A stretch of DNA of 64,000 bases, from the NCBI GenBank assembly GCA_005792355.1, contig SXSC01000146.1, positions 1 to 64,000 on the forward strand. Reading direction: 5' to 3'. The notes beneath the pieces were generated by a model. It ran no database searches and was not told the origin of the DNA. It was given only the letters and a program-made list of their open reading frames with translations. The translations under genes and the position numbers were made by a program. This stretch comes from Opitutaceae bacterium. GTDB taxonomy: Bacteria > Verrucomicrobiota > Verrucomicrobiia > Opitutales > Opitutaceae. Shown piece by piece: positions 32,284-40,722 of the stretch. Position 1 is the stretch's first letter. Every line of letters starts with the position of its first letter.

Positions 32284-32513
32284 CTGGCCCCCACAAACGG
32301 TCCTTTGGTGAAGCCAACGAGGATTTCTTTTCCACCGTCCCACGTCCAAGCGCCGTTATTGGCAGGCCAGCCTGCAAACGAAGTCGGCTCGCCGAAGACA
32401 ACGACGTTCTTTGCCCCATGGGGCGTGGGCGGGTTGGTGGCAGTCCCGGCGGACGGGTCCGCAGCGAGCGCGGCGCTTCCGGTAACGGTTAAGGCTGCAA
32501 TCAAGATTCTCAT
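32284..32513 (-). pseudogene. 5' stub of an exo-sialidase-like gene
   Basis: A signal peptide (MRILIAALTVTGSAALA) is followed by KNVVVFGEPTSFAGWPANNG then AWTWDGGKEILVGFTKGPF, the opening of secreted sialidase/BNR-repeat proteins. Similarity ends where the inverted repeat begins (32281). The remaining several hundred residues are missing. The sulfatase gene ending at 32601 is upstream on the same strand. Confidence 0.6.
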
Positions 32514-32600
32514 TGTGCGCGTGGTTTTGATGGTCGGTTCGCTGGTAGCAGCGTGTGAAGGATGACGGTGAACTTCATCCGATGGGTTTCAGGGCTTGGT

Positions 32601-34121
32601 CTATTTCTGCTTGGTTTCGGTTTTGGTCGCGGCGGGCGGCGTCACAGGCTTGGGCATCTGTTTCTGCCAGGCGAAGAAGGCTGCGCTGAGTTCCTTGACC
32701 TTTTCAGGGAACTCGGTGGCGAGGTCGTTCAGTTCGGCGGGGTCGCGACTCAGGTCGTAGAGTTCCCAGGGGCGGGCGTCTTCGGGACGCATTTTATCGA
32801 CGCTAGCTTGGCTGGGGTAGACATTGTTAGGGTAGAGTTCCTGAGCGCGGGAGTCGTCGGTGCCGTCGAAGGGTTGGTCGAGCTTGATGACTTTCCATTT
32901 ACCGCTGCGGATGGCCAGGTTGTAGGCGGGCACGGGATAGGCGGGGTGGGGTTTGCGTTCGTTCGGTCTGATCCAGACTTGCTGTTGCCAGCACAGGGTT
33001 TCGTGCGGGTGGCCGGTCTTTTCGCCCTTGAAGTAAGGCATGAGATCCACGCCGTCGAGGTTGCCGGGCACAGTGGCGTTGGCCACTTTGGCAAAGGTCG
33101 GGAACACATCCACCGTGCTGACGATGCCATCAAAGGTTTGGCCGGCGGGCACCTGGCCGGGCCATCTCATGATGAAAGGAACGCGCACCCCGCCTTCCCA
33201 CACGTCGAACTTGTGGCCGCGGTATGGGATGTTAATTGCGGTGTTACGGGTGTGCATGGCGGCGTTGTTGCCGCCGCCGCCGTTGTCATTGGCAAAAACA
33301 ACGAGCGTATTCTCGGAAAGTCCGAGTTCTCGCAGCTTGTCCATCACGCGACCGACGTTGCGGTCCACAGCGCGCACCATGGCGGCATATTTGCGACGAT
33401 CGGGACTGATGTCCTTCGCCTCGATGGCGGCCTGGTCTTCGTCGAGACCGTGCAACGGGGCGTGCGGGGCGTTGAAGGCGAGGTAGAGGAAGAAGGGACC
33501 GTCTTTCTGCCGCTGGATGAACTCGCAGGCTTCGGTGCCGAAGAAGTCGGTGAGGTAGTCGGGCGACTTGAAACGCTCATACTTCCCGTCCTTCAGCCGT
33601 GCCAGTTCGGTGCCTTTCCAAAAGGTGTGCATGCCGCCGGTGATGCCGACGAACTCGTCGAAGCCTCGCTCGTGCGGCGGCTTGAAGAGGAAGCCGCCGA
33701 GGTCATCGCCGCTGTGCCCGCTGCTGTGGCCGCTGAGGTGCCATTTGCCGATATTGGCGGTGCGATAGCCTTGTTTTTTGAGAACGTCGGCCAGCGTGGT
33801 CTGCTGCATCCAGAGCTGGCTTTCCTCCGGCGTATACACGTTGTTGAACACACCAAAGCGGGCCGGGAATTTCCCGCTCATGAGGCCCATGCGCGAGGGC
33901 ACGCAAATGGGCGCGACGGTGTAGGCGCTGGTGAACCTGGTGCCCTCGGCGGCGAGCCGGTCGAGATGGGGTGTGGGGATGTCCTTGCAGCCGTATGCGC
34001 CGATGTCGGCATAGCCCATGTCGTCGGTGAAGATAATGACGAGGTTGGGTTTGTCGGCGGCGTGCAGCGCGGCCAGCGGCGCGAGCAGCAGGGCGGTGAG
34101 GAGGGTGAGGGTCTTTTTCAT
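32601..34121 (-). CDS. Secreted sulfatase
   Basis: 506 aa type I sulfatase. The signal peptide MKKTLTLLTALLLAPLAAL is almost identical in DNA to those at 35728 and 40701. Metal site NLVIIFTDDMGYADIG, activation motif CVPSRMGLMSG with Cys73, GKWHLSGHS, NAPHAPL and ANDNGGGG are all present, so it should be active. The C-terminus is rich in Lys, Thr and Pro (VTPPAATKTETKQK). It lies 11 bp downstream of the beta-helix gene and is probably co-transcribed with it. Substrate unknown; the neighbours suggest a sulfated plant or algal polysaccharide. Confidence 0.92.
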   Translation of the reverse strand: MKKTLTLLTALLLAPLAALHAADKPNLVIIFTDDMGYADIGAYGCKDIPTPHLDRLAAEGTRFTSAYTVAPICVPSRMGLMSGKFPARFGVFNNVYTPEESQLWMQQTTLADVLKKQGYRTANIGKWHLSGHSSGHSGDDLGGFLFKPPHERGFDEFVGITGGMHTFWKGTELARLKDGKYERFKSPDYLTDFFGTEACEFIQRQKDGPFFLYLAFNAPHAPLHGLDEDQAAIEAKDISPDRRKYAAMVRAVDRNVGRVMDKLRELGLSENTLVVFANDNGGGGNNAAMHTRNTAINIPYRGHKFDVWEGGVRVPFIMRWPGQVPAGQTFDGIVSTVDVFPTFAKVANATVPGNLDGVDLMPYFKGEKTGHPHETLCWQQQVWIRPNERKPHPAYPVPAYNLAIRSGKWKVIKLDQPFDGTDDSRAQELYPNNVYPSQASVDKMRPEDARPWELYDLSRDPAELNDLATEFPEKVKELSAAFFAWQKQMPKPVTPPAATKTETKQK

Positions 34122-34132
34122 GGTCTATCTTC

Positions 34133-35728
34133 CTATTTCGTCGTGGATGAGATTTCTCCGATCTTCGCTGCGCCGCTGACCGAGATCGGATTCGGCACTT
34201 CGGTGGTCATGATGTTATCGAGCTGTAGTTGCCCGATTTCGCCGATGTCGTGCTGGAGCACGCTCTTGATCCGGCTGGCGCTGATATTCGAGAGATGTAG
34301 GCGATTGATCTGCGGCTTGCGTTCGAGACTCTGAAGGGCTTCCGGCCAGCCGCGGCCGTTGACCGCCCAGGGATAGGAGGCATTGAGGACGCTCCGTCCG
34401 ATACTGTAGTATTTCTTCAACTTGGTTTTGTCCGGATCGGTGCGGACCAGCGAACCAGCGATGGGCATTTCCTTGGGGCGAAAGAGGGTCACGTTGTTCA
34501 CGGAGAGAAGGTCGATGTGCCCGTCCACTTGGATCACGGGAGTCTGGGCGGAGCGCGGGTCTTTCTGGTAGAGGCTCATCCCGTCCACGTGCAGCACGCC
34601 GATATCGGAACTCGGCTGCACCCAGACCACGGGCCGGCTGTCCACGGGCAGGTGGCTGTGGATGTTGCGCAGCGTGAGTTGCTCGATGTTGCCCTGGATC
34701 AAAAACACGAAGGGCAGCGGCCCGAAGTCGGGCTCCAGCGGGCGCAGGTCGATGTTCTCAAACGTGATCTTGCCGAGATTTCCGCCGGGCCTCCAGGCCG
34801 GAGAGATGAAGAAGCCATACTTGGTGAAGGTGCCCTGCACATTGCGAATGGAGACGCGATCCACCCGCGAGACGCGGGAGAGAATGCGGATACCGTTGTG
34901 CCCCCCGTCAATGAACACGCCGTCAATGTCCACATCGCTGATGGGACCAAAGCTGACATTGGGACCGTAAAAGTCATTGCCGGTGAACTCGCCCTGCTTG
35001 TTCCAGTCGCAATTGTAGTCGTCGGCGTTGAGCGCGATGATGTCATCGCCGGGATTGCCGTGGATATTTCTCATGGAGAGAAACTGGCCCGGGCCTTGAA
35101 ACTGAATCCCACACTGGAGCGGCTCGGGCTTTTGGCTGAGGTGAATGAAGACGTTCTCGCAGGTGACGCGCCGCCAGTTTGAGAACTGCACGGCGAGGGT
35201 GGTCATGTCCACGATCGCTAGATCGCGCATCGTGACCTGCTCCACGCCATACAAGGCGAAAGCGACGGTCCAATTCTGCCCCGGTGGCAGTTTTGAATTC
35301 AGCGTGATGTGGGTCTGCTTGGCAGAGTTTCCGTTATAGGTGCCGCCGAGGAACGTGAGGTTGTGGTTCTTGCGCTCCGTGGCCGAGGGATCGGCGTTCC
35401 GGATGATCGGCTGGTCCACGTGATCCGCGAGGAAGAAGCCGCAATCGCTGCTCAGGCACTCGATGGTAGTGTTGGAGTGGACCTTGAGCCCCTTTACGAG
35501 GATCGCGCCGTCGACGATGAGCCTCAGCGAACCGAGCTTCGGCGCGCGGTCGAGGATGCCCTGGATGAGCGCGGTGTCGTCGGTGCCGCCGCCCTTGTTG
35601 ACATCGCTGTCGAGCTTCGCGCCGGCCTGACTGGCGATGACGATGCGGGCGCTTGGAGATTGCGCGGCGTGTAGTGCGGACAGCGGCGCAAGCAGCAGGG
35701 CGGTGAGGAAGGTGAGGGTGTATTTCAT
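34133..35728 (-). CDS. Secreted right-handed beta-helix protein, GH28-like
   Basis: 531 aa. The shared leader MKYTLTFLTALLLAPLSAL is followed by a pectate-lyase-superfamily start (TDDTALIQGILDRA) and many short strands typical of a parallel beta-helix (NTTIECLSSDCGFFL, LTFLGGTYNGNS, VTMRDLAIVDMTTLAVQFSN). NPGDDIIALNADD resembles the catalytic Asp pair of GH28 polygalacturonases, and GGHNGIRI is near the expected GHG/RIK region, but the exact active-site set cannot be confirmed. Probably a glycoside hydrolase or lyase exported to the periplasm or surface. First gene of an operon with the sulfatase at 32601. Confidence 0.75.
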   Translation of the reverse strand: MKYTLTFLTALLLAPLSALHAAQSPSARIVIASQAGAKLDSDVNKGGGTDDTALIQGILDRAPKLGSLRLIVDGAILVKGLKVHSNTTIECLSSDCGFFLADHVDQPIIRNADPSATERKNHNLTFLGGTYNGNSAKQTHITLNSKLPPGQNWTVAFALYGVEQVTMRDLAIVDMTTLAVQFSNWRRVTCENVFIHLSQKPEPLQCGIQFQGPGQFLSMRNIHGNPGDDIIALNADDYNCDWNKQGEFTGNDFYGPNVSFGPISDVDIDGVFIDGGHNGIRILSRVSRVDRVSIRNVQGTFTKYGFFISPAWRPGGNLGKITFENIDLRPLEPDFGPLPFVFLIQGNIEQLTLRNIHSHLPVDSRPVVWVQPSSDIGVLHVDGMSLYQKDPRSAQTPVIQVDGHIDLLSVNNVTLFRPKEMPIAGSLVRTDPDKTKLKKYYSIGRSVLNASYPWAVNGRGWPEALQSLERKPQINRLHLSNISASRIKSVLQHDIGEIGQLQLDNIMTTEVPNPISVSGAAKIGEISSTTK

Positions 35729-35821
35729 GGGTGTTACGCGCTTGTCACCCGCACGCGTGGGGCCGGCGCGCCCGCGATTACGATCGGGGCGCGCCGCGGC
35801 GGACGTTCAATCCATGCGCGC

Positions 35822-38713
35822 TCAGAAGCTGAGGGTGTTCGTCCACACCCAGGTGCGCGGGTCGTTGCGCAGGATGGCGTTGTCGATCACGCCGGTGGCG
35901 ACGTTGGGCGCGAGCTCCACGCTCCGCCGGTCGAACACGTTGTTCACGTTGATTTGCATGCGCCACTTCATCCGGCGGCTGATCGGCAGCTCGTAACCGG
36001 CGATCGCGTTGATCGCAATCTGGTCCTCCCAGTAGTAGGCCGTGCGGAGATTTCCCTTGGCGGCATTGTTGTAGTAGTAACGCAGCAACTTCAGGTCGGC
36101 GCGGCCGTTGAGCCCGAGACTCAACCCCTTGAGCCGCGGCTGGGAGAACGTGTGCATGGTGGTGGCGGTGAATGAGTGCCGGGGGAACCCGGAGGTCGCC
36201 TCGCCGCCGTTGCGCACCTGAATGCCGGGCACGACCGGCACAAAGCCGAGCTGATGCTGGCTGATCGGGAGTCCGTTGCGCCCGGTGCCGACGCCGGACA
36301 CCGTCAGCCCGAGCGCCCCGGCGTTTTGAATCAACCCGCTGTCCGCCGCGATTTGGGCCCGGTAATTGCCGTTGGCGTCGCCGCTCCGCAGGATCGCGAC
36401 CGTCAGCGGTTGGACGGCGGTCCCGTCGGGATAAGTTTTGCCGTCCGTCGCGACGCGGGTCGCCGTGCTCACCGGCACGAGCAGCGGAGTGCCGTCACCG
36501 AGCAGGACCTGACCCTGGGCGTTGGTGCGGAACTCGTCGTTGTAAAAGAAGGGCAGCGTCAGGTTGTCGGCCTCGACGCCCTTCGCCTGGGAAAACCCGA
36601 ACATGGTCCGCCAAAATTTCGTCGGCCGCGCGCTCAAGGTCACCTCCACGCCCTTGGTGGTGCGATTGTAGGTGTAGACCGGGCTCTGGAACGTATACCA
36701 GCGTCCGTTGATTCCCGCCGGATCGGTCACGGTGCGAACTTCCGCGCTCAGCGCGGTGGTGAGGTTGATCGCGCGGGTCTCGAAGGCGGTGATCGAGCCG
36801 GAGACCCGCCCTTCCAGCGCGTTGACCTTGAATCCCGCCTCGAGGCTTTCACCGCGCCCACTGGGGGCGGGCACCCCGTCCCAGCGCCGGATGTTGGTCA
36901 GATAGGGGCTGAAGTTCGACGATGCCCCTACATAGAAAGACGCCGGCTCCGAGAACTTCCAGACCGCGCCGACGTTGCCCGTGGTGCCGGAGCCCTGGAA
37001 ACGCAGACCTTGACTGATGGCCGTCACGTAGGACTCGTCGTGCCGCACGCCGATGATCGACGACACCCGATCGCCGAACCAATCGGTATACAAAACGGCG
37101 GCATAGGCCGGCGTGTGGCCCTTCGAGTAGAGCGCCCCCGCGGAACCGGCATTGAAGCCGAGCGGATTATCCGGAGTGGCATTCGCGGGATTCGGATATT
37201 TCTGCCAATCCCGCACGTAGGTGATCCCATTGACGGTGTAGGATCGCTGGCGCGCGACCACATGGCCCGCCGGGTTGGCGAGCACATCGACCCACTGGAC
37301 GGGCATGATGGTCCGGCCGCCGTCCGTGTTGTTCAACTGCGCCGGGTTGCGCACGAAGTTGCCGCTGGCGTCCACCTGATACCAGCGCGCGCCGAAGCTC
37401 GAGCTATACGGGTTCGTGGTTTTCTCCCAGTTGAGCACGAGTTGGTTCTTGAGCTTGGACGTGATGCGGAAGTCGGCGGTCAGCAAGCCGCGCACGCCCC
37501 GGGACCTCCCCTCGTTGCGCAACACCGAGGGAAGGTAGCCGACGGCCCAGGCGTTCAGGGGGTTGTTGAGGGTCAGTGGCGGCCGGAGTTCTTGAAAACT
37601 GTTTGGGCTGGCGTTGTCGTTGAAGGCGTAGGCTTCGTAGGCCTGCACTTGTCCATGCAGCCAGGGGAGGATCTTTGAACTCAGGGCGATTTCATCGAAG
37701 CGCTCGCGGCGGAACTGATATTGGGCGTTGCCGGCAAACGTATCGATGTTCTCCCACCTGAGCCGGCCGTCGGCGATTTGCGCCAGGGCGGGGTTCTTGG
37801 TCCCGAGCAGCACCGACAGCGGCGTATTGTTGGGCACAATGGTCGGGATGCCGGTCACGCGGCTCTGCGCCCTCGGCTGCACCGAGAGCATGCTGCGCTC
37901 CTCAAACGTGACGCGCAGCGTGGTCCGGCTCGCGGGCAACAACTCGGCCGCGAGCTGGGCATAGACGCCGCGACCCTCCGCGTGGATGAAGTCGCGCCAG
38001 AACTTGGTGTCGGCATCGAACGCGGCGACGCGCAGCGCGACGCGGCGTTGGGCGAGTCGGCCGCTGAGGTTGGCGTCGAGTTCGTAGCGGCGGGTGCCGT
38101 TGGCGTCCGCTCGCAGCATGATGCTCCCCTTGTTCTGACCCATCGTCGCGCGCTTGGTGTTGGCGTTCATGATCGCACCGGCCGGGGAAATCCCGAAGAG
38201 CAGCGACTGGGGCCCGCGGATCACCTCCATGCGCTCATAGGAGTAACCCTCGCCGAGATTGCCGAGGAACAGGTGCCCGTTGCGAAACAACTTGGTCCCA
38301 AGTCCCCGCGACGTGAACGCGCCCATGCTGAGGGCGTCGCCGCTCTGCAGCCCCCCGGAGTTCGACGTGCCGTTGTCCGGCAGACCGATCCCGGTGAAAT
38401 GCTTGGTCAACAGCGCCGTCACGTCGGACGTGGCGAGATCGGACATCATCTGCGCGTTGAAGATCTCGGCGGTGATGGGCAGCCGGTCCAGGGAGCGATT
38501 GGTGCCCGTGAGCGACGAGGTATTGAGCGCCTGATAGGTGTCGGAAGCGTCGGCCGTCACCTCGAAGGGACTGAGCGTCACCGTCTGTGATTTGGTCGGA
38601 TCCGAGGCCGCCGGCGTGCCCGGGCTCGGCGTCTGCGCGAATGCGCTGGTGAGGAGGAGTGCGGCCGCCGCGGCGGCGCGCAGGGCGGACAGTTGGGGAT
38701 ATCGGGATGTCAT
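35822..38713 (-). CDS. TonB-dependent receptor, 963 aa
   Basis: Start ATG 38713; the open frame reaches 38833 but passes through the promoter element. Signal peptide with an Ala-rich core (to about residue 27), then TLSPFEVTADASDTYQALNT, plug (SLDRLPITAEIFNAQMMSDL, YERMEVIRGPQSLLFGISPA, GAIMNANTKRA) and a barrel ending WVWTNTLSF. Terminal Phe is present. The mature length is typical. It is preceded by element copy 2, 93 bp upstream, and followed by the beta-helix/sulfatase pair's start only in the sense that those genes lie downstream on the same strand (93-bp gap), so one operon of three genes is possible. Confidence 0.92.
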   Translation of the reverse strand: MTSRYPQLSALRAAAAAALLLTSAFAQTPSPGTPAASDPTKSQTVTLSPFEVTADASDTYQALNTSSLTGTNRSLDRLPITAEIFNAQMMSDLATSDVTALLTKHFTGIGLPDNGTSNSGGLQSGDALSMGAFTSRGLGTKLFRNGHLFLGNLGEGYSYERMEVIRGPQSLLFGISPAGAIMNANTKRATMGQNKGSIMLRADANGTRRYELDANLSGRLAQRRVALRVAAFDADTKFWRDFIHAEGRGVYAQLAAELLPASRTTLRVTFEERSMLSVQPRAQSRVTGIPTIVPNNTPLSVLLGTKNPALAQIADGRLRWENIDTFAGNAQYQFRRERFDEIALSSKILPWLHGQVQAYEAYAFNDNASPNSFQELRPPLTLNNPLNAWAVGYLPSVLRNEGRSRGVRGLLTADFRITSKLKNQLVLNWEKTTNPYSSSFGARWYQVDASGNFVRNPAQLNNTDGGRTIMPVQWVDVLANPAGHVVARQRSYTVNGITYVRDWQKYPNPANATPDNPLGFNAGSAGALYSKGHTPAYAAVLYTDWFGDRVSSIIGVRHDESYVTAISQGLRFQGSGTTGNVGAVWKFSEPASFYVGASSNFSPYLTNIRRWDGVPAPSGRGESLEAGFKVNALEGRVSGSITAFETRAINLTTALSAEVRTVTDPAGINGRWYTFQSPVYTYNRTTKGVEVTLSARPTKFWRTMFGFSQAKGVEADNLTLPFFYNDEFRTNAQGQVLLGDGTPLLVPVSTATRVATDGKTYPDGTAVQPLTVAILRSGDANGNYRAQIAADSGLIQNAGALGLTVSGVGTGRNGLPISQHQLGFVPVVPGIQVRNGGEATSGFPRHSFTATTMHTFSQPRLKGLSLGLNGRADLKLLRYYYNNAAKGNLRTAYYWEDQIAINAIAGYELPISRRMKWRMQINVNNVFDRRSVELAPNVATGVIDNAILRNDPRTWVWTNTLSF

Positions 38714-38805
38714 GGTGGGATGCGGTGAGGTGTTTTGCAGTGGGTCTGGCAGGGATGGCGCGGACGGGAAAATCGAATCCGAGCGCGTAGCGCGGAATAC
38801 CCTCA

Positions 38806-38870
38806 ACAGTATCGTTTCCGGAAATCCCGTCACTGCGGTTATGAGGCGCCGTTCCTCAGGTTTTTCGTCA
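38806..38870 (-). promoter_or_regulatory. Conserved receptor-promoter element, copy 2
   Basis: Minus strand: block TGACGAAAAACCTGAGG (38854-38870), -35 GTGACG (38828-38833), 16-bp spacer with TTTCCGGAAA, -10 TACTGT (38806-38811). It drives the receptor starting at 38713. Confidence 0.75.
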
Positions 38871-38931
38871 TGCGCGTTAAGGAGGTTGATCCGCAGGCCC
38901 GAGTTGGAGGCGAGTCACCGTGTCACCGGCG

Positions 38932-39168
38932 TCAGTTCTTCCCCGGCCGGGAGTAGTCGAGCACATGGAAGGTCCTTGTCGGCCCGACCGGCTCGGGAAC
39001 GCCCGGTGCGCTTTTGGGTTTTGATTCAGCCAACTGGGTTAGGCCTTTTTCAGCGGCCGAAGTAGGAGAGGAAGCAGCACCCGTGGCCAGCGCCGCGGCG
39101 GAGATCGCCGCAAGGCCGGAAGACTTGATGAAGTCGCGGCGGTTCAGGGGATCGGGTTTGGAGGGCAC
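38932..39168 (-). pseudogene. Tat-leader stub, 78 aa
   Basis: The N-terminus NRRDFIKSSGLAAISAAALA is a clear twin-arginine leader, much like the one of the rhamnosidase at 43425 (PRRDFLKSSGLVALS). After a short linker it ends at VLDYSRPGKN. Too short to be an enzyme, it is best read as the two ends of a Tat-exported protein with the middle deleted. It starts 27 bp after the sulfatase stop and is probably co-transcribed. A genuine small exported protein cannot be excluded. Confidence 0.5.
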
Positions 39169-39195
39169 GGGTGCGCTTTTTCCTGCTTTGGGCGG

Positions 39196-40701
39196 TCATT
39201 GCTTGGGCCTGGGCATGTTCGCGTCCGTCTCCTTGCGCCAGGCGTGGAGGCGTTCGCGGAGTTGCTGGACGATTTCGGGATGCTGGGCGGCGACGTCGTT
39301 TTTCTCGGACAGATCGGTAGCGAGGTTGAACAGCTCGGCGCTGTCGTCCTCCAGCCACTCGATGAGTTTCCAATCACCCACGCGCACGCTGCTGCATGGT
39401 CCGCTGCCGTGATTGCCGTAGTGCGGGAAGTGCCAGAACAGGGCGTCATGCACGGGTTTGGTTTCGCCTTTGAGCAGCGAGGCGAAACTGACACCATCTT
39501 TGTGCAGGTCTGGTTTTGCGGGCAATCCGCAGGCTTCCAGCACAGTGGGCAGGATGTCGGTGTTCATCACTGGCACGTCGCAGGTGCCGCCGGGCTTGGT
39601 CACGCCGGGCCATTTGACGATCCATGGTTCGCGCACACCGCCTTCGTAGAGCCAGCCTTTGCCGCCACGGAGCGGGCGATTGCTGGTGACGGTGTGGCCA
39701 CCGTTATCGCTGGTGAAAAGGATCAGCGTGTGGTCGGCGATGCCGAGTTCGTCGAGACGGGCCAAGAGCCGACCGACGTTGGTATCCATCGTCTCGATCA
39801 TCGCGGCGTAGGTCGGATTCACCTGCTGCTCGGGCAGCTTCTTCGGCGAGGCACCGTGCATTGGATTACCCTCGGTATAGGTGGGCACGGCATCAACGGC
39901 GGGCAGTCGCATCTTCGCCGCTTTGGCCTTGTATTTCTCGACGAGTTCCGGCTTCGCCATGACGGGCGTGTGGACGTCGTAGAAGGGCAGGTAGAGGAAG
40001 AAAGGCTGCTCCGGTTTGCGCTTTTCGATGAGTTTGATTGCCTCGCTGGTAAGGCGGTCGCAGAGGTGCTCGCCCTCTTTGCCGCCAGCACGAAGTCCCG
40101 GCATCGGAGTCATGTGGTAGCCTTTCATCTGATCTCTCGCGAGCGGACGCACCACGCTCACGCCCTCATCGTCGCCATAGGGCCAGAAGAAACTCTTTGG
40201 CGCACCGCTATGATTGCCGGCGATGTTCACCTGGAAGCCCTGGTCCTGCGGATAGAATCCCACGTCTCCGAGGTGCCACTTGCCGACATGCCACGTCGCG
40301 TAACCCGCATCGCGCAATACCTCGGCGATGGTCGCCTCCGCGAGCGGCAGCTCATACCTCATCTCAGCGGGCAGAAACTTGCCGCTCTTGCCATTGCTCG
40401 GGATGTAATCGGTGATCTTCAACCGCGCCGGATGCCGCCCGGTCATGATCGCCGCGCGTGAAGGCGAGCAATACGGACTGCTCGAATACGCCTGCGTGAA
40501 GCGCATGCCCTGAGTGGCGAGCTTGTCGAGGTTCGGCGACTCGTGAAACGTGCTGCCGTAGCAAGAGAGATCCGCCCAACCGAGATCGTCGGCGAGGATG
40601 ACGATCACATTCGGTTTCGCGCCAGGCTTTGGCTCAGCAGCCCGCAACGCAGCCAGCGGCGCGAGCAGCAGGGCGGTGAGGAGGGTGAGGGTGTGTTTCA
40701 T
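39196..40701 (-). CDS. Secreted sulfatase
   Basis: 501 aa. Leader MKHTLTLLTALLLAPLAAL is shared with the proteins at 34121 and 35728. NVIVILADDLGWADLSCYG, activation motif CSPSRAAIMTG (Cys78), GKWHLGDVGF, YDVHTPV and FTSDNGGH make it a complete type I sulfatase, of the arylsulfatase A-like kind. It lies 21 bp downstream of the rhamnosidase gene, so desulfation and rhamnose release are probably co-expressed. The three sulfatases with normal or near-normal motifs are not close to each other in sequence, which suggests different linkages or positions. Confidence 0.92.
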   Translation of the reverse strand: MKHTLTLLTALLLAPLAALRAAEPKPGAKPNVIVILADDLGWADLSCYGSTFHESPNLDKLATQGMRFTQAYSSSPYCSPSRAAIMTGRHPARLKITDYIPSNGKSGKFLPAEMRYELPLAEATIAEVLRDAGYATWHVGKWHLGDVGFYPQDQGFQVNIAGNHSGAPKSFFWPYGDDEGVSVVRPLARDQMKGYHMTPMPGLRAGGKEGEHLCDRLTSEAIKLIEKRKPEQPFFLYLPFYDVHTPVMAKPELVEKYKAKAAKMRLPAVDAVPTYTEGNPMHGASPKKLPEQQVNPTYAAMIETMDTNVGRLLARLDELGIADHTLILFTSDNGGHTVTSNRPLRGGKGWLYEGGVREPWIVKWPGVTKPGGTCDVPVMNTDILPTVLEACGLPAKPDLHKDGVSFASLLKGETKPVHDALFWHFPHYGNHGSGPCSSVRVGDWKLIEWLEDDSAELFNLATDLSEKNDVAAQHPEIVQQLRERLHAWRKETDANMPRPKQ

Positions 40702-40722
40702 AGACTGTGCTCCGGGGTGTTG

